Assembly (NCBI RefSeq): GCF_902167145.1
Contig: NC_050099.1
Span: 240,758,588 to 240,822,587, forward strand
DNA from: Zea mays
Taxonomy: Eukaryota; Streptophyta; Magnoliopsida; Poales; Poaceae
Direction: 5' to 3'
DNA: 64,000 nucleotides
The notes under the pieces are model-generated. The model was given only the letters and a program-made list of their open reading frames with translations. It did not search any database and was not told where the DNA came from. Of the stretch, positions 21,635 to 32,630 are shown one piece after another (the first letter of the stretch is position 1; each line of letters starts with the position of its first letter). The translations under genes were made by a program, and so were the position numbers.

Positions 21635-22052
21635 GGAGGGCTTCATTTCAAGAATTGCAGCTTCGGTTTTGTAGCTTCGCCATGAAACGACTTCAACAGA
21701 TTAGTAATACATGATTCAAAAGTGTTTGGTTTGCACATAGACTCTAGCTTCTGTAATATAATTAATTTGTGCGAGTTTTCTTAATTACCTTTGATGATTA
21801 ACGGGTGGAGAAAGAGACATGAATTGATAGGTCATGTAACCAATGTCATGGTTGGTAATTTTTGTGCAACTTCATGAGGAGGTATGAAAACAATGTTTTT
21901 GAAGCACCCTTCGAGGAGCTTCAAAAATTTCTTGAATCTGGTCTCTAGTTTCAGTTTTTTTGGAACTAGAGCTCGTGGATCTGGACTCGTTTGGATAGAA
22001 GAAGCTAAAATAGATTTAAATTTTTTGAAATGAAGCTCTTCTAAATAGACCC
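21635..22052. mobile_element. Tourist-like MITE, copy 1 (about 418 bp)
   Basis: It is flanked by TTA at 21632-21634 and 22053-22055. The left end GGAGGGCTTCATTTC pairs with the right end (complement AGAAGAGCTTCATTTC). It is homologous, in inverted orientation, to copy 2. Confidence 0.65.
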
Positions 22053-22130
22053 TTAGTGAAGTTACGGTCAATTTCACCTTTTTTGGTGAAACTGAGTTGG
22101 TGAAACTAAGAGTGTTTGACTAGAGTTTTA

Positions 22131-22557
22131 GGCCTTATTTGGGAGAGCTTCACTTTAAGAATTTTAAGTCTATTCCAGCTTCTTCTACCCAAACACGTCT
22201 AGCTCCACGAGCTATAGCTTAAAAAACTAAAACTAGAGGACAGTTTCATGAAATTTTTCAAGCTCCTTAAAGAGTGCTTCAAAAACACTATTTTTATATC
22301 TCCTCATGAAGTTGCACCAAAATCACCCACCATGCCACTGGTTACATAACCTGCCGATTCATGTCTCTTTCTACACCCGTTAATCATCAAGGATAATTAA
22401 AGCAACTCACACAAAATAATTGTATTACAGAAGGTGAAGTCTATGTACAATCCAAACATTCTTGAACACCAGTTTACCAATCTGTTGAAGTTGTTTCATG
22501 ATGAAACTAGAAAACCAAAACTATAATTTTTGAAATAGAGGCCTTCCAAACAAGGCC
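22131..22557. mobile_element. Tourist-like MITE, copy 2 (427 bp), inverted to copy 1
   Basis: TTA flanks at 22128-22130 and 22558-22560. The terminal inverted repeats are GGCCTTATTTGG and CCAAACAAGGCC. By eye it is about 80% alike to the reverse complement of copy 1 over several hundred bases. Confidence 0.75.
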
Positions 22558-22623
22558 TTATAGAGCTAAGCTAGATTTTATGAAGTGAAGTAGTACCAAA
22601 CATCCCCTAAAACAAACAGACTG

Positions 22624-22930
22624 TCTCCAGCAACGTCCCCTAAATTTTGTCCCCTAAAAGAATATTCTCAGTCCTTTACAGCACTCTCTAAAAAATTTTG
22701 TTCTCTATATTTTCTCCATCTCCAGCAATGTCCTCTAAATTTCATCCTCTATATCAATAGTGTACCATATTTCACATTCTATATTGATTTTTACCGGTCA
22801 TGTGCATGTGAATGAGCAAACACAATAAATAAGCACAGTGTATAGAGTAGAACCGTACGCCCTTCATTTCTAGCGGATGCATGCCGTGCTCTAAACTTTA
22901 GATGATTCTTTACAGACTTTTGTTGGAGAT
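22624..22930. mobile_element. Possible MITE upstream of RPS8
   Basis: TCTCCAGCAA at the left and TTGTTGGAGA at the right are near inverted repeats. The inside repeats TCTCCAGCAA..TCCTCTAAATTTCATC words. I do not see a clean target duplication. Confidence 0.3.
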
Positions 22931-23037
22931 AAAAAGATGCATGTATTCTCTATATACTATATTTTAGAGTACAGAACCATTTACAGGTCTGTTAAACATC
23001 CAAATTTGTCGGTTCAGAGCCTTTCCACATTTTATGC

Positions 23038-23092
23038 GGCCCAGGCGCCCCACCTTCCCTCCTCCTATATACACACTCGATACCTAGGGTTT
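23038..23092 (+). promoter_or_regulatory. RPS8: RPS8 core promoter and leader elements
   Basis: GGCCCA (23038-23043, site II type), a TATA-like CTATATA (23065-23071) and TAGGGTTT (23085-23092, telo-box type), followed by a pyrimidine-rich leader, are the usual combination in plant ribosomal protein genes. The start codon follows about 85 bp later. The transcription start is inferred only. Confidence 0.6.
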
Positions 23093-23176
23093 CCTTCTCT
23101 CACTTCTGTACCCAACAGAAGAGCGGCGGCGCGGACGGACAAGGAGCAGGCGGAAGAGGAGTTGTGCCAAGGCACA

Positions 23177-25174
<1,998 letters not shown>

Positions 25175-25423
25175 AGCATTCTCATGGATTGTCTTGCACC
25201 GAAATGTGTGTCCTGATGAGTACACTTTTTTTGGTTAGTCGTCTCAAGTTCAGAGCGTTATGCCATGTTTTCAGACCTGATTAGTACACTCTTTTCTAAA
25301 AGCGATTGAGCTCTAGTCCAATGTATTGATAATATCTGCTGTTGTCCTATTGCGGTGATGTTTATTTGCCCTGTTCGCTAGCTGCAATAGTTCCTATTTG
25401 AGCAGGGTATGATTATTTGTTGA
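25175..25423 (+). other. RPS8 3' untranslated and downstream region
   Basis: There is no further ORF. The 3' UTR probably ends within about 150-200 bases of the stop; AT-rich sequence near 25320 may hold the poly(A) signal. The region ends at the Helitron terminus (25424). Confidence 0.5.
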
Positions 25424-25452
25424 CTAGTTGAGTGCCCGTGCGTTGCAACGGC
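25424..25452 (-). other. Helitron 3' terminus (hairpin plus CTAG)
   Basis: On the minus strand the sequence reads CCGTTGCAACGCACGGGC, six more bases, then CTAG followed by T. CCGT...ACGG forms the short stem. It fits the maize Helitron 3' consensus as I remember it. Helitrons insert between A and T, which the flanking base fits. Confidence 0.75.
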
Positions 25453-26928
25453 AACATATAATACCATGATGAATTATGTACAAATGTGTGTTTCATTATT
25501 ATAGTACTATGTACGTGCTTTACACACAATCATATTTGATACCCATAAAAAATATATGTTCTATACACATTTAGATCTCGAGATGTCTCGTTCCCTCCAA
25601 CGAAATAAGTCCAAGAAATTTTGTTTGAGGCTTAAATGACCTCAAAACAAATGTTTACATTCTGACAAATCTTTTTAAGATGCTAGAACATATTCGATCT
25701 TTAAAAAGAACCATAGGTTCCAATCTGAAAAATCAGCTTGCCGACATTGACTTGGCTCCACGGTGTTGTTGTCACCACCACACAGGAAAATCGGTCTCTC
25801 GTAGCCGCCAAAATGTGCCCTCCCTACAACAAAAACATGTTAGTATTATTGTTAATGAAAACGTGGTCTAATTAGTTGCGCCAACAAACAAATTAACTTT
25901 ATTTCTCCACAACTCTCTGTACTGAATAATGCTAATCGAGGGCAGGTTTTCTTTATGTTGGTGTTCTGGACATGTAATAAACTAAGGCAAAAGCGTATGA
26001 GCACATGTGACAGTTGGAGAGGAAATGGAGAAGAGCTATATACTAAGAACACTTGCAATCATGTTTCAGGCAGCAGTAAACCTGTCAAATCACTGCTACT
26101 TGTAGCTTCAAGGTACTTGATCAAACTCGGTTTAATATTGAGGAATTATTGCACAGCTAAAGTAAGCATTGACCCCCTACCGAAAACAGTAAGCAACAAC
26201 ATGATAAATTCTTTCAGACAATCAAAGTCAGATTAGTGTTGATATCTTAAACCTCTGAAAAAGATTATATGAATGTAGTAGCATGCATGGTTCTTCCTTC
26301 TAGCCCTGCCCACACCCACACAAGAGTTCCTCCTGGGTGCTGTGTAAAGTACAGAGTACAGTGTGTCAAATGCTATATCAGAGGTTCATGCACCTTAACT
26401 TTCTGAAACAAAACAAATAGGCGACGGTAGTTGCTAGCAGCAGCTTATCAGTTACCATGGCACTGGCCGACGATACCTCCACACTCCAGTTCAAATCTAC
26501 CGTACCTTGTCGCCACCGGCGTACCGTCTCTCCTCTTCGATGCCCTTAGGATACAGTTGCGTAGACGCGCCAAGACCGCGAATGATGCTCCAAGATCCGG
26601 CGGGCCTCCTTGGACAGATAACCGGCCTCGATCACGGATGGAATCTCTAGAGTTTGGGGGAGGGGAAGAAACGAGTGAGGGAGCTTACTGTGTAGTGAAC
26701 CTCCACTCGCCATTGATGACGCTCTTCGCCAGCAACGAGGTACGAGGGCGAGGAGTCCGGGTTATAGCCTCGGGCTCCCATTCCCGGTTATAGTAATAAT
26801 TAATCAGATAGGCCAAATGGTTCCAAAGAACCATGCATTTACATGATAATAAAAATGTACTTCTCTATGCAGCCAGTGAAGCTTCACTGGCCTCTTTAGG
26901 CAAGTCTAACTGTGTTACTTCATTAAAT
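25453..26928. other. No confident gene; one GC-rich exon-like stretch
   Basis: Most is AT-rich. At 26440-26800 a GC-rich stretch has open frames on both strands and may be a captured exon, but I recognise no family. Confidence 0.3.
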
Positions 26929-26996
26929 ACATTAGATAATTAACACTTAATAGTTAGAAATAACATTAGATAATTAACACTTAATAGTTAGAAATA
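26929..26996. repeat. Perfect 34-bp tandem duplication
   Basis: The unit beginning ACATTAGATAATTAACAC occurs twice in direct succession (26929-26962 and 26963-26996) without a mismatch. Confidence 0.95.
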
Positions 26997-27718
26997 TTGT
27001 TGTGCTGCTAAAATGCCAACTATTGTCTGCCATGCATGGATAACAGATCCGTAAAGAAGCATGCCAAGACATAACCGGTGATACAGTTTTGAAGTACCGT
27101 TACATAAACAAGCAGATCAATAGATTTAGCTCACACATGTATTTATCACCTGAAATGTTAAACATTTCTTCATTACCAATTACAGTATTGGAGCAAGCTG
27201 TCAATTCACATGCAAGCTTACCAATATAGCCAAAGTAAGAACAAACAACTAATTACATTTGGACAGCGGATGTCAGGTCATGTGCAACTTTAAACAATTG
27301 GAACTGAGCTCTGTTTTTTTGAAGATAATCAATAAAGAAAGAAATGCTTATATGGTGAGTTTGTGTTCAGCTTTAGCCAGAAAACACTCGGTCAACACAA
27401 CAAAACCAGGATGTCTTTCAATTAGTTCAAAGTATTATTGCATTCCAAAAGGTGGTTGCTAATTTTGTATGAGCATGATAAACTGGAAAGCGAATATGAA
27501 CCTGATTTGATTAGGTATTAAGGCTGCTAGCGAACACTAAAATAACCAAGATGGAGTCCATCTATTACTTTGAACATACATAATGATCGCAACCAAAAGA
27601 TCTCATTCAAGTACAGAGCGTACGACTTATCAGTAGAACTTTAAGTACAATAGCAATCATTTAAGACAAATGGTAAAATAATTTAACATGAGGTACTCAC
27701 AGGTAAGGACACAGATCG
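26997..27718. other. AT-rich DNA, no gene seen
   Basis: No credible ORF, splice chain or repeat border is visible. Confidence 0.3.
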
Positions 27719-28129
27719 CTAGAAAGCAGGAGCACCCGTGAGGCCATCACCTACATGGGAGCATGAACAATCCTCCTGCTGAGGCTGACCAGACGAGGGT
27801 GGGAACGTCGCGCACTTCTGGAGGCCTTTCTTCACCTCCAAGCTGATCAACTTAGAGAAACCCGTACATATCTGAGCATCCAAGGGAGCACTGCCGTCCC
27901 CTGTGGCTTCACAGGTTTCATCAACTGAATTGCAGAGAAATGGAATATCGGCACGGGTCGGAGGGTCATCAGCAGAAGTCACTACTGGCACTCCTTCAGG
28001 ACCATTACTGCGTGCCATGGCTCCACAAGCTTCATCGGCGCAGTGCTTCTCTGGCAGAAGCTGAATACCAGCGCTAGTAGTAGATGTCACTACCGACGCT
28101 CCCTCGAGACCACAGGAACCACCGTCCAT
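27719..28129 (-). CDS. Hypothetical protein with a two-copy internal repeat (possible captured exon)
   Basis: A 136-residue frame starts at ATG 28129. I do not recognise the family. Two related segments follow each other: one with EGASVVTSTTSAGIQLL...DEACGAMARSNG, and one with EGVPVVTSADDPPTRADIPFL...DETCEATGDG. This repeat argues for real coding history. The end (GFSKLISLEVKKGLQKCATFP, then a Cys/His/Gly-rich tail) is unlike the rest. It could be one exon of a larger gene or a Helitron-captured piece. It is on the same strand as the Helitron terminus and the profilin fragment. No signal peptide or membrane segment is seen. Confidence 0.35.
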   Translation of the reverse strand: MDGGSCGLEGASVVTSTTSAGIQLLPEKHCADEACGAMARSNGPEGVPVVTSADDPPTRADIPFLCNSVDETCEATGDGSAPLDAQICTGFSKLISLEVKKGLQKCATFPPSSGQPQQEDCSCSHVGDGLTGAPAF

Positions 28130-28729
28130 AAAGTGACTGGTTTAGCACTTGCAGAGACGCAGAGTGATACAGCAACACAGCAAACGTACAACCACGCTGC
28201 GCTACTGATGCTACAGAAACATGGACAAGAACAGATGTAGCTGTTATTCCTCCTCAATCCTCATAGACATACCACATACATCCAGATTTAGATGCTAATG
28301 TTAAGTGCCAGAGATGCAATCGTGAAGGTGAACGAACTCCAAACATAGCCGCATAGCAAAGGCCGATCTTGAGTGGCACGAATTAAGCTTGTGGTAGACT
28401 AATACAGTACTACGGTAGACTAATACAAGTTAGTGTGCCATGTTACAAGTTAGTTTTCATTATTTAATGGATGCAACCATGATTTAATGACAACGTACAC
28501 AAACCACAAGGTGATACGGCCTACAATAAAAATTACTGCCCACTCCGTAGAGTGATCTTGAATACATGCTACAAAAGCTTGCAGATGCAGCTAACAGAGT
28601 TCATCAGGAATATTAATTAACTGAAAGTGATCATGACCATGTATCCAGGCATATTTGATACAGTATTCCTCTTGCGTAATAATTCTATAAGAGCTTGATC
28701 CATTTAGATATCATAACGCTAATATAGTG
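28130..28729. other. Intergenic or intron-like DNA, no gene seen
   Basis: AT-rich, with a short direct repeat around GGTAGACTAATACA (28393-28430). Nothing else is recognised. Confidence 0.3.
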
Positions 28730-28844
28730 CTACCTCCGCTTTCGAATATTTGTCGCCCGGTAGTTCATTTTTGAGCTAAAACGCAACAAATAAAAAAGAA
28801 CATTTTTGAGCTAAAACGCAACAAATAAAAAAGAACGGAGGGAG
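28730..28844. mobile_element. Stowaway MITE with an internal 35-bp tandem duplication
   Basis: The ends CTACCTCCG and CGGAGGGAG are Stowaway-type inverted repeats, with TA after the right end and TG (probably mutated TA) before the left. A perfect 35-bp direct repeat (28766-28800 and 28801-28835) lies in its right half, which is unusual for a MITE of this size. Confidence 0.75.
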
Positions 28845-28938
28845 TACTACAGATATGAATTGAGTTTGTTTTTTCGGTAAAATTAACATAAGCATACGAA
28901 AAGGGAATGATCAAAGCATTTCTTCTATCAGACAATCT

Positions 28939-29090
28939 ATTCCCCACTGTACCTTCTTTCCTCGGATGACAACTCCAGGTTCACCTTGGATCACCATGTA
29001 CTTTGTACCTCCAACGAAAAGACCAGTTGGTGCAAGAGTACCAGGTTCATTAAAGTCCTTTATGATACCAGCAACCTCCTCAGGCTTTAA
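28939..29090 (-). pseudogene. Profilin exon 2 fragment, truncated
   Basis: After an AG acceptor (TTGTTGCAG on the minus strand) the frame reads [36 protein letters not shown] and [10 protein letters not shown], which is the middle of plant profilin (actin-monomer binding, about 131 residues in full). After GKK a small frame disturbance follows, and the similarity stops near the GGI that should continue into the C-terminal actin-binding helix. I find neither the first exon (MSWQ... type) nor the last. It is a gene fragment, most simply captured by the Helitron. Confidence 0.8.
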
Positions 29091-29732
29091 CTGCAACAAG
29101 AAGCAGGAAACATGGACATGAGAACACAGGGATAAGAGACCACAGAAGAAAAAGTTGATGGATCATATTGTGAACACAAGGATGTAAGGATGTAACAATT
29201 GACGACACTCATGACGCCCTACATAAGAATAGAAATATAAACTCAACCTCTGCTAGAACAAACAAATGTATAAAGCATCACACAATCCAAGTACTCCATA
29301 TACCACAACACCATGGTGAAATAAAGGCCCGAACAAGCATGTACTGCTGTACACTACTGACTATGACAGATATTTTTCCAAATTACATGATTTATTTTCC
29401 TTGCCTAGCCATTTGGCCTATGGAACAATGCAGGCCACAAGCTGTGACCAACCACGGAACACAATACAGATTCCCAGATCCCAACCGAAAGTTACTTTTC
29501 ATTTAATAAGTGCCTCACACACACATAGGTAGTGGCATCAGGAAATCATCATTTGATGAAAACTAAAATTTTGCGTTTTGGATCAATCACACAACTGTCG
29601 CTATATAGGAATAAACACATGCAGCTCGGCCATTGGTGCATCTCTAGCAGCCACTCTAATTTTACATGTAAAACAAATTGCTCTAGTGCTGCTGAACGAT
29701 CACTTCCACTGTCCACTGGTAACTAAGTCTAT
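29091..29732. other. Intron-like or intergenic DNA, no gene seen
   Basis: It lies upstream of the profilin exon on the minus strand, where intron 1 would be. No exon 1 is recognisable. Confidence 0.35.
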
Positions 29733-29993
29733 TCAAGCGAACAACCAAATCAGGTCGGACGCCAACAGTCCGATCCGGCCACCCCTCATTAGCAAATCCA
29801 CAGTACGCAGATCATCAAGCTTGACCTCAGCTATATTGGGATCAAACGCCCGGAGAACAGCAGCAGCAGCAACCACGTCACCGAGGGAAGGGGCCTTAGA
29901 TCCGCATCTCGCCTTAGCGACCGAGATCCGGACATCCCCTCGCTCCGATCCGGCCGGGCCGCACGGCTGGGGCAGATCCAGAGTCGCGCGGGT
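29733..29993 (-). other. Open frame, possible captured exon, family unknown
   Basis: Between an upstream TAG (29996-29994) and TGA (29735-29733), 86 codons are open without ATG at the start. The peptide includes DVVAAAAVLRAFDPNIAEVK followed by LDDLRTVDLL and looks like a real helical protein segment rather than random translation. I cannot name it. A purely chance GC-rich ORF remains possible. Confidence 0.25.
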
Positions 29994-30594
29994 CTAAATC
30001 AGCGCAGGAGCACTGAACAAGAGAAGGGGTATCCAGGATGCTACCTGACCCGCAACAGCGTAGATCCGATCTCGGAAGCGATCCATACAAATCTGATCCA
30101 ACAGAAGACGGCAGCGAAAACGGCAAACAAGTCGGCGTGCGGCACAAAATTACAGGCGCGAGCAACGATTGAAGGCGAATACTCTTGTGGCAGCAGGAGC
30201 AGAGCAACAACGGGGAGAAGTAGAAATGGAAGAGGTAAGGGTAGAGACAGGTAGATCAGGGTGGGGAGCGGGCGGGGACAAGCGTTAGGAGGACGAGGTG
30301 GGGGATTGGGCACGCCAAGACCAAGGCTTGAGGCGGTGCGCGCAGGCGGAGGGGGACGAGAGCGCGTCGTCGCGGGGGAGAAGGCGCAGGGATGAGCAGC
30401 ACCAGCAGCCCTGCACGCACGCGCCATCTCATCCTCGTCGTCGCCGAAAACCGAAGCGGCGGCGCGGGACGGCGAGCGTGCCGAGGCGAGGTGGAACTTA
30501 CAGGCGCGGGAGGGGAGAAGGGGAGGAAGAGGTGGCGTCTGGGTTGGCGATAGCGCATGGCGGGAGGCGGTCGGGAGTGGGAGGAGGAGCAGGC
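29994..30594 (-). other. GC-rich leader-like region with a long Pro/Arg/Ser-rich frame
   Basis: It is rich in CCCTCCTCC-type pyrimidine stretches on the minus strand, like grass 5' leaders. A frame ending at 30256 continues across the element B insertion into 48446-48636 once one CAGGC copy is discounted, giving 174 codons. Splice-like signals (CCTGTAAGT near 30500 and GTGCGTGCAGG near 30413) also occur. Function unknown. Confidence 0.3.
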
Positions 30595-31841
30595 TAAGAG
30601 CACCTAGAGGGGGGTGAATAGGTGATCCTGTAACACTTAAAAACTTAGGCCACAAAAACTTGGTTAAGTGTTAGCACAATAATCGCCAAGTGGCTAGAGA
30701 GGAATCTTCAACAAAACACAATAACCAACAAGATCAATCACAGAGATGGCACGGTGGTTATCCCGTGGTTCGGCCAAGACCAACGCTTGCCTACTCCACG
30801 TTGTGGCGTCCCAACGGACGAGGGTTGCAATCAACCCCTCTCAAGCGGTCCAAAGACCCACTTGAATACCATGGTGTTTTGCTTGCTTTTTCTCAATCCC
30901 GTTTGCGAGGAATCTCCACAACTTGGAGCCTCTCGCCCTTACACTTGAAATTCACAAAGAAGCACAGAGCAAGGGAGGGATTAGCAACACACTCAAGACA
31001 AGAAATCACAGCAACACCACGCACACAAGTCGCAACGAGAGCTCACAACACAACTCAATGAGTTCACTACTCAACTAGAGCTCTAATTGCTATCGCAAAG
31101 AATCAAAGGCGCGGAATTGATGTCTTGGTGCTTAGAAATGTTGTAGGAATGCTTGTTGTTCTCCTCCATGCGCCTAGGGGTCCCTTTTATAGCCCCAAGG
31201 CAGCTAGGAGCCGTTGAGAGCAATCTAGGAAGGCTGATCTTGCCTCTGTCGACTGGCGCACCGGACAGTCCGGTGCACACCGGACACTGTCCGGTGCCCG
31301 ATTTTCTTCCAAAAATGGCGCAGTCGACCGTTGGCAGCTAGAGAGCCGTTGGCGCACCGGACATGTCCGGTGCACACCGGACAGTCCGGTGCCCCCTTCT
31401 AGCCATTGGCTCAGCCACGTGTCCCGCGCAGATTGCGCGGCCGATCGTTGGCCCGGCTGACCGTTGGCTCACCGGACAGTCCGGTGCACACCGGACAGTC
31501 CGGTGAATTATAGCCGTACGTCGCCGGTGAATTCCCGAGAGCGGCCACTTCGCTCGAGCCAGCCTGGCGCACCGGACACTGTCCGGTGCACCACCGGACA
31601 GTCCGGTGCCCCCAGACTCAACAGAGTCTTGGCTGCTTGAGCCAAGACATTTCCAATTGGATTTTTCCTGTTTCCAGCACTTAGACACAATACATTAGTC
31701 CATAAAACAATGTACTAAGTCTGAGAAACATACCTTTCTCCTTGATTTGTACTTTGTCCACCTTTTTACACTTAGGCACTCGTGTTGGACACTAAATCAC
31801 CAAAATACTTAGAAATGGCCCAAGGGCACATTTCCCTTTCA
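30595..31841 (-). repeat. Element B 3' LTR
   Basis: About 1.25 kb, Opie-like. The TATA box complement CTTTTATA is at 31184-31191. Palindromes CACCGGACAGTCCGGTG and CCGTTGG motifs fill 31255-31610, upstream in transcription direction. Confidence 0.93.
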
Positions 31842-32630
31842 ATCTCCCCCTTTTTGGTGATTTATGCCAACACAACATAAGGCAAGTAGAACAAGTACAA
31901 AATCAATTCAACTAAGAACTCCAAGTTGTTTTGATTCAAATTTGACATATATGGATCACTCTATGCCACCACTTGGTTTGTTTTTGCAAATCAAACTCAA
32001 ATTTCTATCTCTAAGTCAAACACACATGTTAAGACATAAAGAGAGTCATTCCAAGAGAAATTGATTCATGATTTCAAAAACTCCCCTTTTTCCCATAATC
32101 AATACTTCTCCCCATAAGAGGCCAACTTTTGACAAGAGAGACAATAAAAGAGTTTTGACAAACCAAAAGCTCTATTCTACTATTTTCAAAATCTCTCAAG
32201 TGGTAGCTGATCCATTTATCGCTTTGGCCTTTATTTTCTCCCCCTTTGGCATCAAGCACCAAAACGGGATCAATCTTGGCCCCTTAACCCCATTGCCTCA
32301 CCAAAATCTTCAAATAAGAACACAAAGGCAATAAGAGTACATGAGATGAACTTGGAATAAGTTACCCTCTCATCGGAGTGCAGTGGAAGTCTTTCATGGT
32401 CCAAGTCCACCTTTTCCCTTTCAAACCTCCTTTGAGATTAAAACAAGCAAACTCAAGCATATGGTTAGTCTCAAAGGGTCAAGTTGTAGCACAGCTCCCC
32501 CTAAATATGTGCATCACTTGCAAAAAGGACGTGTGAGGTCCAAGGAGTGTTTGTACAACTTGAGCACCACAATAAGCAACAAAATGCAGAATGAACATGA
32601 TCAAAGGCATAAACACATATATGCTACAAT
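31842..32630 (-). other. Element B spacer with repeated polypurine tracts
   Basis: Complements of GGGGGAG tracts occur at 31842-31855 (abutting the LTR) and near 32084, 32240 and 32495. No gene is present. Confidence 0.75.

Larger units (their letters stand above)
20776..22607. mobile_element. PIF/Harbinger-like element holding nested MITEs
   Basis: The left end GGGAGTGTTTGGCAC and the inverted right end (complement GGGGATGTTTGGTAC) are imperfect inverted repeats extending about 35 bp. They are flanked by TAA at 20773-20775 and 22608-22610, fitting the 3-bp target duplication of PIF/Harbinger. Its interior holds a Stowaway and two Tourist MITEs. No transposase is visible, so it is non-autonomous. 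Confidence 0.45.
25424..30594 (-). mobile_element. Putative Helitron with captured gene fragments (5' end not found)
   Basis: The left border is a Helitron-type 3' terminus on the minus strand, ending in CTAG followed by T. Inside are gene-like pieces on the same strand: a profilin exon (28939-29090), an unrecognised two-repeat ORF (27719-28129), an open frame at 29733-29993 and a GC-rich leader-like region. The segment continues after element B at 48446-48647. Capture of several gene pieces in Helitron orientation is well known in maize. I could not find the 5' TC end, so the extent is inference. Confidence 0.5.

Noticed and set aside
28080..28095. Another possible Helitron 5' end (complement ATCTACTACTAGC)
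   Set aside because: It lies within the coding repeat of the 136-codon ORF and does not align to the pattern without gaps.
30230..30250. Possible Helitron 5' end (GGGTAGAGAC, complement TCTCTACCC)
   Set aside because: It departs from the maize 5' pattern after TCTCTAC and lacks the expected flanking A on the minus strand.
29091..30594. Complete profilin gene
   Set aside because: Only the exon 2 piece is recognisable; neither the first nor the last coding exon is found and the piece is broken after GKK.
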